The notes under the pieces: model-generated | What the model was told of the DNA's origin: nothing | What the model saw: only the letters and a program-made list of their open reading frames with translations | The model's database searches: none | In this document: positions 1 through 8,893 of the stretch, piece after piece | Position numbering within the stretch: position 1 is the stretch's first letter | Layout: every line of letters starts with the position of its first letter | Source: Marifrigoribacter sp965178585 | Lineage (GTDB): Bacteria; Bacteroidota; Bacteroidia; Flavobacteriales; Flavobacteriaceae | DNA length: 64,000 nucleotides | NCBI GenBank assembly: GCA_965178585.1 | Contig: OZ238267.1 | Coordinates: 1,488,001 to 1,552,000 of the forward strand | Direction: 5' to 3' | Made by a program: the position numbers and the translations under genes

Positions 1-389
1 CCTTTTACCACCAAATTTACATTCTCTGACACAAAACCATCTGGCACTTTTATTTGAGGTATTTTATGTTCTGTTAAGCAAATGGTTTCATTGCAATTAT
101 TACAATGGAAATGTAAGTGCAAATCGGTTTCAATTTCACAATTACATCCCTTTTCACATAATGCATATTTTGTAATCCCTGTACCATCGTCTATTTGATG
201 CACAATAGCCTTTTCTTCAAAGGTTTTAATAGTTCTGTATAAAGTGGTTCTGTCTGCTTTTGAGAAAGCATTTTCAATATCACTTAAAGTAACAGCGACC
301 TCTTTTTCTGCAAGAAACTTATATATAAGCAAACGCATTGCTGTAACACGAATATTTTTTGACTCTAATACTTGTTCTATTGTTTCCAT
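1..389 (-). CDS. Fur-family metal-responsive regulator (3' end cut by window edge)
   Basis: I translated this from the reverse strand: it opens with METIEQVLESKNIRV and stays open for 129 codons to the window edge, so the C-terminus is missing. An N-terminal winged helix (residues about 1-80, with ADRTTLYRTIKTFEE as recognition region) is followed by a metal-site segment HLHFHCNNC around residues 91-99, typical of the Fur/Zur/PerR family. Its start lies 2 bp after the stop of the CzcB gene, so it is the third gene of the efflux operon. Inference: it senses metal and controls the pump or zinc homeostasis. Which metal cannot be told from this fragment. Confidence 0.85.
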   Translation of the reverse strand, partial: METIEQVLESKNIRVTAMRLLIYKFLAEKEVAVTLSDIENAFSKADRTTLYRTIKTFEEKAIVHQIDDGTGITKYALCEKGCNCEIETDLHLHFHCNNCNETICLTEHKIPQIKVPDGFVSENVNLVVK

Positions 390-391
390 AA

Positions 392-1597
392 TTAATGTGC
401 GTGTTCTGCTTCTCCTTTTTTCATTTCTGCGTTAAGATAATAAGCATTGTTATAAGCAAATTTTGTATTACTTTCTATGTTTTCAGTAAATTGAACCGAT
501 ACCCAATCACCATCTTTAGTGCCTAACACAACTTCGATAGGTTTAAAGCTCCAATCGTCATTTTCTTTTTCTACTGAAAACACATAATATCTTTCGCCTT
601 CTTTTATAATTGCACTTTCTGGTAAAGCTTTTGTTTGGGTATTATCTACTTGAATTTTACCTTGAATATACATACCAGGAATTAAGTTACCTTTTTTGTT
701 TTCTATTTCTGCGTGAACGTGGACTGCTTTTGGGTTGTCCTCAAAGGTTTTGCTTACGGAATAGATTTCTGCGATAAGCTCTGCATCTGGTATGGATTGT
801 ACCGTAAAGTTAACTTTCTGACCTTTCTGTACTTTATAAACATCTTTTTCAAAAACCATTAAATCGGCGTGAACGTGATGCGTATTTACAATTTCAAATA
901 ATTCGGTTTGTGGCTCTACATATTGACCTGTTTTTACTTCAACTTTTTGCACAAAGCCTTCTATTGGACTTCGCAATGCTATGCGCTGTGCAATTGTTCC
1001 ATTGCGAACTGATGTAGTGTTAACGTTGAGTATTCTTAATTGCGCTTCTAAACCATTAACCATTGCTTTTGATGCTTGATATTCTGCTTCTGCTTTCTGG
1101 AAATTAGCACCAGAACCAACACCAGCATCGTATAATTTTTGTTGACGTTCATAATTTTTCTTTGCAAGCTCGCTATTGCTATAAGCGTTTAAATAATCCG
1201 TTTGCGCTTGTATGATATTTGGGTGCGATAGATAAGCCACAACTTGACCTTTATTAACCTTATCACCTTCAATCACTTCAATTGAAACGACATTTGCACC
1301 AACAACAGTAGTAATAGCTGCTTCGTTTTGTGGTGGTACTTCTAACGTTCCGTTTGCTTCTACATAGCCGCTCATATTACGTAATGCCAACGTATCTATT
1401 TTCATTTTTAAAGTATCGAATTGCTGTTGTGATAGCATTACTTCTTCGCTTTCATTATGTTCTTCATTAACTTCTGTTTTTTCTTCCTCATCGTGGGAAT
1501 GACCATCATTCTCGTTATGATTTTCTTTATTTCCGCAAGCTGAAACAAAAATGGTTAACACCATTACGGTAAGAATTTTATATATTTTATTTTTCAT
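392..1597 (-). CDS. RND efflux periplasmic adaptor, CzcB/CusB type lipoprotein
   Basis: A 401-aa membrane-fusion protein that bridges the inner-membrane RND pump and the outer-membrane channel. The N-terminus is a lipoprotein signal ending in VSAC (Cys21). It is followed by a His/Asp/Glu-rich stretch (residues about 24-50, HNENDGHSHDEEE), probably a flexible metal-binding tail. After that come a barrel-sandwich half with motif VEGDKVNKGQVVAYLSHP, an alpha-helical hairpin around residues 125-190, the second lipoyl half and beta-barrel domains. The C-terminus again ends in histidine (AEHAH). It lies 4 bp downstream of the CzcA gene. Family is clear; the substrate (Zn, Co, Cd, Cu or Ag) is not decided by sequence, although the His-rich tail favours a divalent or soft metal. 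Confidence 0.9.
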   Translation of the reverse strand: MKNKIYKILTVMVLTIFVSACGNKENHNENDGHSHDEEEKTEVNEEHNESEEVMLSQQQFDTLKMKIDTLALRNMSGYVEANGTLEVPPQNEAAITTVVGANVVSIEVIEGDKVNKGQVVAYLSHPNIIQAQTDYLNAYSNSELAKKNYERQQKLYDAGVGSGANFQKAEAEYQASKAMVNGLEAQLRILNVNTTSVRNGTIAQRIALRSPIEGFVQKVEVKTGQYVEPQTELFEIVNTHHVHADLMVFEKDVYKVQKGQKVNFTVQSIPDAELIAEIYSVSKTFEDNPKAVHVHAEIENKKGNLIPGMYIQGKIQVDNTQTKALPESAIIKEGERYYVFSVEKENDDWSFKPIEVVLGTKDGDWVSVQFTENIESNTKFAYNNAYYLNAEMKKGEAEHAH

Positions 1598-1601
1598 TGT
1601 C

Positions 1602-4600
1602 TTATTGATTAAAATATTGTAATTGAAATGTGCTTTCTAAATAGTTTACTAATGCAGTCTGTGCTTCAAGTTCCGATTGAATTGCTTCTTTTATCAACTG
1701 CGTAAATGCAGTATAATCAATTTCGCCTTCTCTATATGCCAGTAATGCACCTGTTTTTTGCTCTTTTGTTAATGGTAAAACTTGGTCTTTGTAAAACTCC
1801 CAAGACGTTTTCCATTTGAAATAATTTTCTTTAGCCTGAATAAACCTTGATTGTACTTCCTGTTTTTTGAACGCTACGTTGGTTTCTGCTATTTCTTTAT
1901 CAATTCTGGCACTTCTAACTTGTGCTTTGTTAGAACCTGATAAAAACGGAATTGAAATTCCTGCTTGATAGGTGTAAAATCCTGAATTGCCATTGACACG
2001 CTGTAAGCCACCTTGAAGATTGAACTTCGGTAAATTATCTGCCTTTGCAGCTTTATATTTGGCTTCTGCTTCATCTACAATGTTCTGCGACATACTGTAC
2101 AATGGATGATTTTCAATACTGAACGTTTCCATATCATTCTCCATCACTACGTCAAACTCATCTGAAACTGTAAAAACTTCTTCTGATACCAACCACAAAT
2201 TGAATTGTTGTAAGGCAATAAGATAATTACTATAGGCTTGCGCTTTTTTATTCTGAATTTGAAACGCTTGATTTTTTGCTGCTGAATATTCTAATTTAGA
2301 AATGGCTTCGACTTCATAATTTAAAGCTACTGCTTGTTCAAATTTGGAATAAATGGAATCCAGTTCTTTATACAAATCATAGTTTCGTTTCATTTGATAG
2401 CATTTTGACCACGCCTTTTTGACTTCTAATTCCAGTTCTAATTCGGAAAGTTGAAAGGCTTTTTGTGCTAACTGAATGCGTTGTTCTTGTAACTTCCTTT
2501 TTGAACCAATACCAAACACATCAATATTAGATTGACCAATACCTATGGTTGTATAAATACCATTGCCACTATTAACTTCTTCTCCACCTGTAAAAATTTG
2601 AGTCGTTCCGAAATCATAGGCAGTCGCTTTTAATTGTTCTTGTTTTGTAATTTCCAACTGCTTTTGCTTCAATAATGGATAATTACTTTTTGCGAGTTTA
2701 ACAGCTTCCTGTAATGAAATTTCGGGAATTGTATCATTCAACTCTTGTGCATTACTTTGTGGTGAAAAGCCAAATAGTAATAATACAACTGCTGTTGCTG
2801 TTACTAACTTTTTATTTGGCTTAAACGTAAAAGATTTATTTTCTACCCAATGGTATAAAATAGGTAACACAAATAGTGTTAGCAAAGTTGAAGTTAATAA
2901 TCCACCAATAACAACCGTTGCCAATGGACGTTGTACTTCAGCACCTGCTGATGACGAAATCGCCATTGGCAGAAAGCCTAATACATCTGTAAAAGCAGTT
3001 AACATAATAGGTCTGATTCTTCGTTTAGTGCCTTCAACAATTCTGTCTTTTAGGTTGGTTACTCCTTCGTCTTTTAATTCGTTAAGTCCACTTATCATTA
3101 CCAATCCATTTAAAACCGCAACGCCAAACAATACAATGAAACCAACACCTGCTGAAATACTAAATGGCATATCACGCAACCATAAGGCTACAACACCACC
3201 AATGGTTGCCATTGGGATGGCTATATAAATCATTAAGGTTTGTGGTAAAGATTTTAATGCAAAGTATATCAATATAAATATGAGCAACAATGCAATAGGA
3301 ACAACGGTTTGTAATCGATTGCTGGCACGTTCCAGATTTTCAAATGCACCACCATAGCGAATAAAATAACCCGATGGTAGTTCCAATTGTGCATCTAATT
3401 TTGATTTTATTTCAGTTACCAACGATTTTACATCTCGACCTCTGACATTGATACCTACATAGGTTCTTCTGTTGGTATTGTCTCTACTTATTTGCATTGG
3501 TCCTGCTTTGTAGCTTACATCTGCAATTTCACGCAAAGGAATTTGAGCACCTGAAGGTAAATTGATGTACAGGTTTTGAACATCTGTTATATCCTTTCGG
3601 TTTTGAGAACTTAAACGCACCACTAAATCGAAGCGTTTTTCACCCTCAAAAATCACACCTGCTGTACCACCTGCAAATGCAGATTGTACGGTTTGATTGA
3701 GCGTATTTATTTGAAGTCCGTATTGTGCTAATTTATTCCGGTTGTAATTGATGGTCATTTGTGGTAAACCCGTTGTGGCTTCCGCTTTCATATCTCCAAT
3801 ACCTTCAGTACCTGCAATAATTTTAGATATTTCTTCAGCTTTTTGGGATAGTATGTCAATGTCTTCACCATAGAGTTTAATGGCAATATCTTCACGCACA
3901 CCTTCAAGCAACTCATTAAAACGCATTTCGATAGGTTGGGTAAACTCATAATTAACACCAGGAACGATTTCAACCGCTTCTTTCATTTTCTCAATCAATT
4001 CATCTTTTGTCTCTGCTGTTGTCCATTCGCTTTTAGGTTTCAGAATAACAAAAACATCAGCTAAATCCATTGGCATTGGGTCGGTTGGTATTTCAGCAAC
4101 ACCAATACGACTCACAATTTTTTCGACTTCTGGAAATTTGGCTTTTACTATTTGTTCTATTTTGGTCGTAGTTTCAATAGTTTCTGTAAGTGAGCTACCT
4201 GGTTTTAATATTGCGTGAAATGCAATATCACCTTCATCGAGTTGCGGGATAAATTCACCACCCATTCTTGAAAACATAAAAACGGTTATCCCAAACAACA
4301 CAACTGCAATACCAATTACCCATTTACCTTTTCGCAAGGCTCTAACCAATAAAGGTTGATATTTGTCTTCAACCCAATGTACAAATCTATCTCCATAAGA
4401 TTTTTTATCATTTTTTGGTGCTCTTAACACTAAAGCAGACATCATTGGCACATAGGTTAAACACAGTACCATTGCACCAATCATAGCAAAAATAAAGGTC
4501 AATGCCATTGGTTTAAACATCTTTCCTTCAATACCTTGTAAGGCTAAAATGGGTAGAAAAACGATAAGGATAATCAACTGACCGAAAAACGCAGCGTTCA

Positions 4601-5936
4601 TCATCTTTTTTGAAGCATTAGACGCCACTTTATCTCGCTCTTTGGATGTAAGCTGTTTCTTTTTTAGTACTTGTGATGCAATGAGAAATACTGTACTTTC
4701 TACAATAATTACAGCGCCATCAACTATAATACCGAAATCTATTGCTCCCAAACTCATTAAGTTTACCCAAACATCGAACACGTTCATTAAAATAAAAGCG
4801 AATAATAAGGATAATGGTATTGTTGAAGCAACGATTAAACCACCTCGCCAATTACCCAATAAGAAGATAAGCACAAAAATAACTATCAATGCACCTTCAA
4901 TAAGATTTGTGGTTACAGTAGAAGTTGTTTCTCCAATTAATTTACTTCGGTCTAATAAGGGTTCAATAATTACACCTTCAGGTAATGACTTTTCAATTTG
5001 AGTCATTCGCTCTTTTACATTGGCAATAACATCATTGGAATTTGCACCTTTTAGCATCATCACCAATCCACCTACAACTTCACCTTCACCATCTTGGGTT
5101 AATGCACCGTAACGTATGGCAGAACCGAATTGCACAGTTGCAATATCATTAATAGTTACAGGAATATTATTAACGGTTTTTACCGTAATTTTTTTAATGT
5201 CTTCTAAACTCCGTACCAAGCCTTCTCCACGAATAAAATTAGCCTGATGGTTCTTTTCAATATATGCACCACCTGTATTTTGATTATTGGCTTCAAGTGC
5301 ATTAAAGACATCTGTAATGGTCAATCCAATTGCGTTTAAATCGTTTGGGTCAACCGCGACTTCGTATTGTTTAATTTTACCGCCTATGGCGTTAACCTCA
5401 ACCACACCTTCTACCATTGCCATTTGACGTTGTACAATCCAATCCTGCATTGAGCGTAAATCTGCAATGTCGTATTTGTCTTTATACTCTGGTGCTACTT
5501 TTAAGGTGTATTGATAAATTTCCCCTAATCCTGTGGAAATAGGTCCCATAGTAGGTTCTCCAAAACCAGCTGGAATTTGTTCTTTGACTTCGTTTAGTTT
5601 TTCGGCTACTAATTGACGAGGTAGATAGGTTCCCATATCATCGTCGAATACGATGGTAACAACCGATAAGCCAAAACGAGAGATTGACCTAATTTCCTTT
5701 ACATCAGGCAGGTTGCTCATTGCAACTTCCACAGGGTAGGTTACAAATTGTTCAATATCTTCTGTACCTAAATTAGGTGCTTGTGTAATAACCTGTACTT
5801 GGTTATTGGTAATGTCTGGAACAGCATCGATTGGCACTTTGGTCATACTCCAAATACCTGCTCCAATTATGGTAAGCGTAAGCAAACCAATAATGAATTT
5901 GTTATTGATTGAAAAATCAATGATTTTATTAATCAT
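1602..5936 (-). CDS. CzcA/CusA heavy-metal RND transporter fused to a TolC-like outer-membrane factor
   Basis: At 1444 aa this is about 400 aa longer than a usual CzcA. Residues about 1-1040 are a full HME-RND proton antiporter: first membrane segment FIIGLLTLTIIGAGIW, the metal-RND signature DFGIIVDGAVIIVE in TM4, two large periplasmic loops and a final TM group ending near FTFKPNKKLVTATAVV. A second signal-like segment (VVLLLFGFSPQSNAQ) then leads into a TolC/OEP-like coiled-coil domain to the end (EISLQEAVKLAKSNYPLL onward). The fusion means inner-membrane pump and outer-membrane channel are made as one polypeptide, probably cut at the internal signal; such fusions are known in Bacteroidota. 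It is first gene of the czcA-czcB-fur operon. Confidence 0.93.
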   Translation of the reverse strand: MINKIIDFSINNKFIIGLLTLTIIGAGIWSMTKVPIDAVPDITNNQVQVITQAPNLGTEDIEQFVTYPVEVAMSNLPDVKEIRSISRFGLSVVTIVFDDDMGTYLPRQLVAEKLNEVKEQIPAGFGEPTMGPISTGLGEIYQYTLKVAPEYKDKYDIADLRSMQDWIVQRQMAMVEGVVEVNAIGGKIKQYEVAVDPNDLNAIGLTITDVFNALEANNQNTGGAYIEKNHQANFIRGEGLVRSLEDIKKITVKTVNNIPVTINDIATVQFGSAIRYGALTQDGEGEVVGGLVMMLKGANSNDVIANVKERMTQIEKSLPEGVIIEPLLDRSKLIGETTSTVTTNLIEGALIVIFVLIFLLGNWRGGLIVASTIPLSLLFAFILMNVFDVWVNLMSLGAIDFGIIVDGAVIIVESTVFLIASQVLKKKQLTSKERDKVASNASKKMMNAAFFGQLIILIVFLPILALQGIEGKMFKPMALTFIFAMIGAMVLCLTYVPMMSALVLRAPKNDKKSYGDRFVHWVEDKYQPLLVRALRKGKWVIGIAVVLFGITVFMFSRMGGEFIPQLDEGDIAFHAILKPGSSLTETIETTTKIEQIVKAKFPEVEKIVSRIGVAEIPTDPMPMDLADVFVILKPKSEWTTAETKDELIEKMKEAVEIVPGVNYEFTQPIEMRFNELLEGVREDIAIKLYGEDIDILSQKAEEISKIIAGTEGIGDMKAEATTGLPQMTINYNRNKLAQYGLQINTLNQTVQSAFAGGTAGVIFEGEKRFDLVVRLSSQNRKDITDVQNLYINLPSGAQIPLREIADVSYKAGPMQISRDNTNRRTYVGINVRGRDVKSLVTEIKSKLDAQLELPSGYFIRYGGAFENLERASNRLQTVVPIALLLIFILIYFALKSLPQTLMIYIAIPMATIGGVVALWLRDMPFSISAGVGFIVLFGVAVLNGLVMISGLNELKDEGVTNLKDRIVEGTKRRIRPIMLTAFTDVLGFLPMAISSSAGAEVQRPLATVVIGGLLTSTLLTLFVLPILYHWVENKSFTFKPNKKLVTATAVVLLLFGFSPQSNAQELNDTIPEISLQEAVKLAKSNYPLLKQKQLEITKQEQLKATAYDFGTTQIFTGGEEVNSGNGIYTTIGIGQSNIDVFGIGSKRKLQEQRIQLAQKAFQLSELELELEVKKAWSKCYQMKRNYDLYKELDSIYSKFEQAVALNYEVEAISKLEYSAAKNQAFQIQNKKAQAYSNYLIALQQFNLWLVSEEVFTVSDEFDVVMENDMETFSIENHPLYSMSQNIVDEAEAKYKAAKADNLPKFNLQGGLQRVNGNSGFYTYQAGISIPFLSGSNKAQVRSARIDKEIAETNVAFKKQEVQSRFIQAKENYFKWKTSWEFYKDQVLPLTKEQKTGALLAYREGEIDYTAFTQLIKEAIQSELEAQTALVNYLESTFQLQYFNQ

Positions 5937-5947
5937 AGTAAAATTTT

Positions 5948-6055
5948 AATTCAGTTAAACATATCATTTTGCGCTTCGCGCAAAATAAAAGCGAAGCAAT
6001 GCTTTTGTTAAAAAGCATTGCGTAAGGATATAGCTATCCTTTAAAAAACTGAATT
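5948..6055. repeat. Three stacked hairpins inside a 9-bp inverted repeat
   Basis: Between the czcA start and the upstream small gene sit three perfect stem-loops in a row: 5967-5985 (TTTTGCGC, loop TTC), 5994-6021 (11-bp stem GCAATGCTTTT, loop GTTA) and 6024-6041 (7-bp stem AAGGATA, loop TAGC). The group is bracketed by AATTCAGTT at 5948-5956 and its inverse AACTGAATT at 6047-6055. It lacks a clear T-tract after any stem. It may be a REP/MITE-like palindromic element or a structured 5' leader of the metal-efflux mRNA; the sequence does not decide. Confidence 0.7.
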
Positions 6056-6365
6056 ATGCCTGTGGTGGCTGTAAAATGGAAGTGGTAAAATCTTTTTTTA
6101 TACCGTTTAAGTAGAGAAAATCTTGAGAAGAAATGTATTTAAACTCAAATTTTATTTCTGCGAATTTGAAATAAGTTGCGTTTATATGGCAACATTGGCA
6201 AATACAAAATGGGGAACATAAATCTGCATCTTGATGTTGGTGGTTATCACCTAAATCTTGAGAAATTTTTTTTTTAACTTCATTGTCAAAAGTACCTGTA
6301 TCTTCACAAGGCACTAAATTTAGTGTGAAGATATAGATTGACAATATGAATGCTAAAAATTTCAT
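6054..6365 (-). CDS. Small exported Cys/His protein, DUF6660-like
   Basis: A 103-aa protein with an N-terminal hydrophobic segment (MKFLAFILSIYIFTLNLVPC) and a central Cys/His cluster, CSPFCICQCCH, preceded by HQHQD. Small proteins of this kind sit beside CzcA-type pumps in Bacteroidota, and I recall the family as DUF6660, but I could not check the profile. The Cys/His cluster and position immediately upstream of the efflux operon suggest a periplasmic metal-binding or sensing role; this is inference. It is separated from czcA by the three-hairpin element and lies 58 bp after the Argonaute gene. Confidence 0.7.
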   Translation of the reverse strand: MKFLAFILSIYIFTLNLVPCEDTGTFDNEVKKKISQDLGDNHQHQDADLCSPFCICQCCHINATYFKFAEIKFEFKYISSQDFLYLNGIKKDFTTSILQPPQA

Positions 6366-6423
6366 TAAGGCAAATATAAGAATTTTTTAATGCAATGGTT
6401 GTGCAAATAAATTGATTGGTAAA

Positions 6424-8535
6424 TTATAAAAACCATAACGCATCTTTAGCATCGTCTGGAACGCCATTATTAAAACGCGGTGCTATTTGTGCTACCATTT
6501 CAGGATATTTAATTGTGATTGGTACATTTTGTTGGCGTAAGGATTTCCAATACAATCTGCTAAACTGATATACTTGTGTTAATAGTTCTAACACTACGTC
6601 TGCATCTTCAAAAGCATCTTCATCTGGACTGCTTACCTTAATTTTTATTGGAAACGGATAACCATCTGTATCTGCATATCTCTGTGAATTAGGGTAACGC
6701 GCATTATTAAACAGTAGGAATTGATTTTCGCTAATACGTATGTATGTGCCACTTACAGGCATTAACCTTTTACCCCAATTGAGGTCGTAAGCAATAATAT
6801 CTTCTGCTTCTGTTTTATTGATATTTAGAATGTAAAGCGGAATTTTTAACCCTAATGTATGCATCCCTCTAATAATTGGTTTTAGTTCCTCGTAACTCAT
6901 TTCCTTATAGAAGTGAATCACAACTTTATCTGCTTCTGCAACGGACGTAAAATCTCTAATGGCTTTACAAATACTTCCTGCTAATAAGTCTGTTTCGCTT
7001 TGGTCGAAATACTCGAACTTTCTAAACAAGCCATTGTTCTGAAAGCTAAAGGCACTTGCTATATAGCGTCTGTTTTCTCCTTGATTGGTAAATGCACCAA
7101 CACCTATTACTAATTCTTTTTTATCAGTTACTGCGAGTTTCCAAGGTGCACCACCTAATTTGGCGTGAATTGCCAATGCCATATTTTGTAATGAGAATTG
7201 GAAGTTGTATTGATTCTCGATATTGACCACCATTTTTTCATAATCTACAACTTGTGTAACAATACCTTCATTTAAAAACAATTCTTTTATTTGAATATAG
7301 ATGTCTCGGTCTTCGGGATTTGGTGTAAACTTATCGAAAGGACTTAAATAGAATGCTGCATAACGTACATTATCGTGGTCAAACGAAAGGTTTTCTAATT
7401 GCTCTGTTATTTCTGGTATTGGGTTGTTTTCGTTGGTAAACTCAATAAAATGTTCTTTAGACGTTGAAGCCTTGATGTTTACATAAGCCTCAATCCCTTT
7501 AAAATATTTTTTATCCGCAGTAACACCAGTTTTGAGGTTATTGTAAAAGGTTTTAATTGCTTCTTTATGTGACGTATGGTACACAAAGAAAAACTTAATG
7601 TTTTGGTTGTTGGGTCTTTTGTAAGGGTTGAGGTTATTCATTGCCAATTTAGGCACTAAATGGGTTTTCTTGTTACCGTATTGGTCTTTACCAAATTCTA
7701 ATAACCCTACTTGTGGGTCGATATGATTAATACGATTGAGTGGCACATCTATAAACGCATCAGTCTTAAATGGAAATAAGGCTTTAAAATCTTCTGTAAA
7801 CAGATAATTGGTAGCAAAATTATTAATAAGTGCCACATACTTTTGGTATTTGTTGGCTGGTCTTACTGGTTCCTCAATAGGTATATCTAATGCTCGAGCT
7901 AATGGCAAATTAAAAATTGGGTATGCTTGGTCAAAATGAATAGTATTGTAAAATTCTTCTTTTTCCTCTGTATCGAGGTCCATTTGGTAATTGAACGTTT
8001 TTTGACCATATACACAACGCTTTATTAACTCTGAACCCTCTATATCCTTAACCGACATTGTAAGGACTTTTGAAGTGCCATCATACGATACAATAAGCTC
8101 TGGTAAGTCGGTTAATTTTGCAAATTGTATTTTAAATGAGAATTTGTAATACAAATTATAATGTTCTGTATTGCCTTTAAGAGAAGGCATCCACACTTGT
8201 ACATCGCCAACAAAGTTTTTTACTACTATATAGTCTTTAGATTTAAAATAGCTTCTTAATTGATGTTTAAGGAATTGCTTATAAATTCTTAATTCTCTAC
8301 CATCTACTAAATTTAGTTTAATGCTTGGTGCATCTGGTATTTCTGTTGTAAATGTTGTAAATATCTGGTCTGTATTAGATAGGTCTGCATCTGGAAACAC
8401 CTCTTTAATCTGACTTGAAAATTTAGATTTATGGATGGGATGACTGCCTTCCATATCCTCTAAAGTTAAATAAATGGTAGGCGCACTATTAGGCCATTTA
8501 AAGTTAAGTATGTTGGTTTTGAGGTGTTCTTGCAT
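6424..8535 (-). CDS. Long prokaryotic Argonaute (PIWI protein), predicted nuclease-inactive
   Basis: A 703-aa protein with N, PAZ-like or linker, MID and PIWI regions. The MID pocket for a guide 5' phosphate looks intact: Y413, K417 (DIYIQIKELF), Q428 (GIVTQVV) and K459 (NMALAIHAKLGG). PIWI starts near residue 465. Where active Argonautes have the first catalytic Asp (G-x-D), this has VIGVGAF (Gly480). The third, normally in an R-D-G motif, falls in VVIHFYKEMS (Tyr543). At least two of the DEDX tetrad therefore appear lost, by eye alignment. The C-terminus LWFL matches the usual hydrophobic PIWI end. It is last gene of an operon with a 107-aa protein, a type IIG-like enzyme and an XRE regulator. 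Inferred role: guide-directed recognition of invading nucleic acid, with cleavage supplied by partners. Family call is firm; activity and pairing are inference. Confidence 0.88.
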   Translation of the reverse strand: MQEHLKTNILNFKWPNSAPTIYLTLEDMEGSHPIHKSKFSSQIKEVFPDADLSNTDQIFTTFTTEIPDAPSIKLNLVDGRELRIYKQFLKHQLRSYFKSKDYIVVKNFVGDVQVWMPSLKGNTEHYNLYYKFSFKIQFAKLTDLPELIVSYDGTSKVLTMSVKDIEGSELIKRCVYGQKTFNYQMDLDTEEKEEFYNTIHFDQAYPIFNLPLARALDIPIEEPVRPANKYQKYVALINNFATNYLFTEDFKALFPFKTDAFIDVPLNRINHIDPQVGLLEFGKDQYGNKKTHLVPKLAMNNLNPYKRPNNQNIKFFFVYHTSHKEAIKTFYNNLKTGVTADKKYFKGIEAYVNIKASTSKEHFIEFTNENNPIPEITEQLENLSFDHDNVRYAAFYLSPFDKFTPNPEDRDIYIQIKELFLNEGIVTQVVDYEKMVVNIENQYNFQFSLQNMALAIHAKLGGAPWKLAVTDKKELVIGVGAFTNQGENRRYIASAFSFQNNGLFRKFEYFDQSETDLLAGSICKAIRDFTSVAEADKVVIHFYKEMSYEELKPIIRGMHTLGLKIPLYILNINKTEAEDIIAYDLNWGKRLMPVSGTYIRISENQFLLFNNARYPNSQRYADTDGYPFPIKIKVSSPDEDAFEDADVVLELLTQVYQFSRLYWKSLRQQNVPITIKYPEMVAQIAPRFNNGVPDDAKDALWFL

Positions 8536-8566
8536 TGGTAATGTAATTTTCAGTTTTACATAAAAT

Positions 8567-8890
8567 CTATTTGAATTGCTCTGTAATTTTTAATCCTTTT
8601 TCAATAACTAAACTTATATCATTACTGTTATTGGTTTGTGCATTTAATGAGCTTAAAATTTTTAAACTCTCTTCCGTTTTATAGTCAATGGATTGTTTAA
8701 AAAACACTTCAATAGCTTGTTCTATTCTGCTTTTTAAAATTTTAAGTTCCTTTTGTGGATTACCCTTTTCTTCTGCTCTGGTAAGCGCATAGTATTCACC
8801 TTTTGAAGGTCTTTTAATTCTTTTATCCAATTTGTATGCTCTATTTAGAAATGCCTCTAAACGCATTGCTTTCATTTCTTCTGTTGCCAT
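8567..8890 (-). CDS. 107-aa helical protein of the Argonaute operon, function unknown
   Basis: I do not recognise a family. The protein is predicted mostly helical and basic in the first half (AYKLDKRIKRPSKGEYYALTRA), more acidic and polar after residue 60, with no signal peptide, membrane segment or enzyme motif. It starts 3 bp after the restriction-methyltransferase stop and ends 31 bp before the Argonaute start, so all are probably made from one mRNA. A nucleic-acid-binding adaptor or regulatory subunit linking the two large proteins would fit its size and place, but nothing in the sequence proves it. Confidence 0.75.
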   Translation of the reverse strand: MATEEMKAMRLEAFLNRAYKLDKRIKRPSKGEYYALTRAEEKGNPQKELKILKSRIEQAIEVFFKQSIDYKTEESLKILSSLNAQTNNSNDISLVIEKGLKITEQFK

Positions 8891-8893
8891 AAC

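Noticed and set aside
4642..5001. 119-aa + strand frame within czcA
   Set aside because: Shadow of a strongly coding gene on the other strand; no family features.
6424..8535. Short pAgo (SPARTA/SPARSA) or PIWI-RE system
   Set aside because: The protein has N-terminal and PAZ-like regions ahead of MID-PIWI (703 aa), no TIR or Sir2 partner is encoded, and no DinG-type helicase with PIWI-RE motifs is present.
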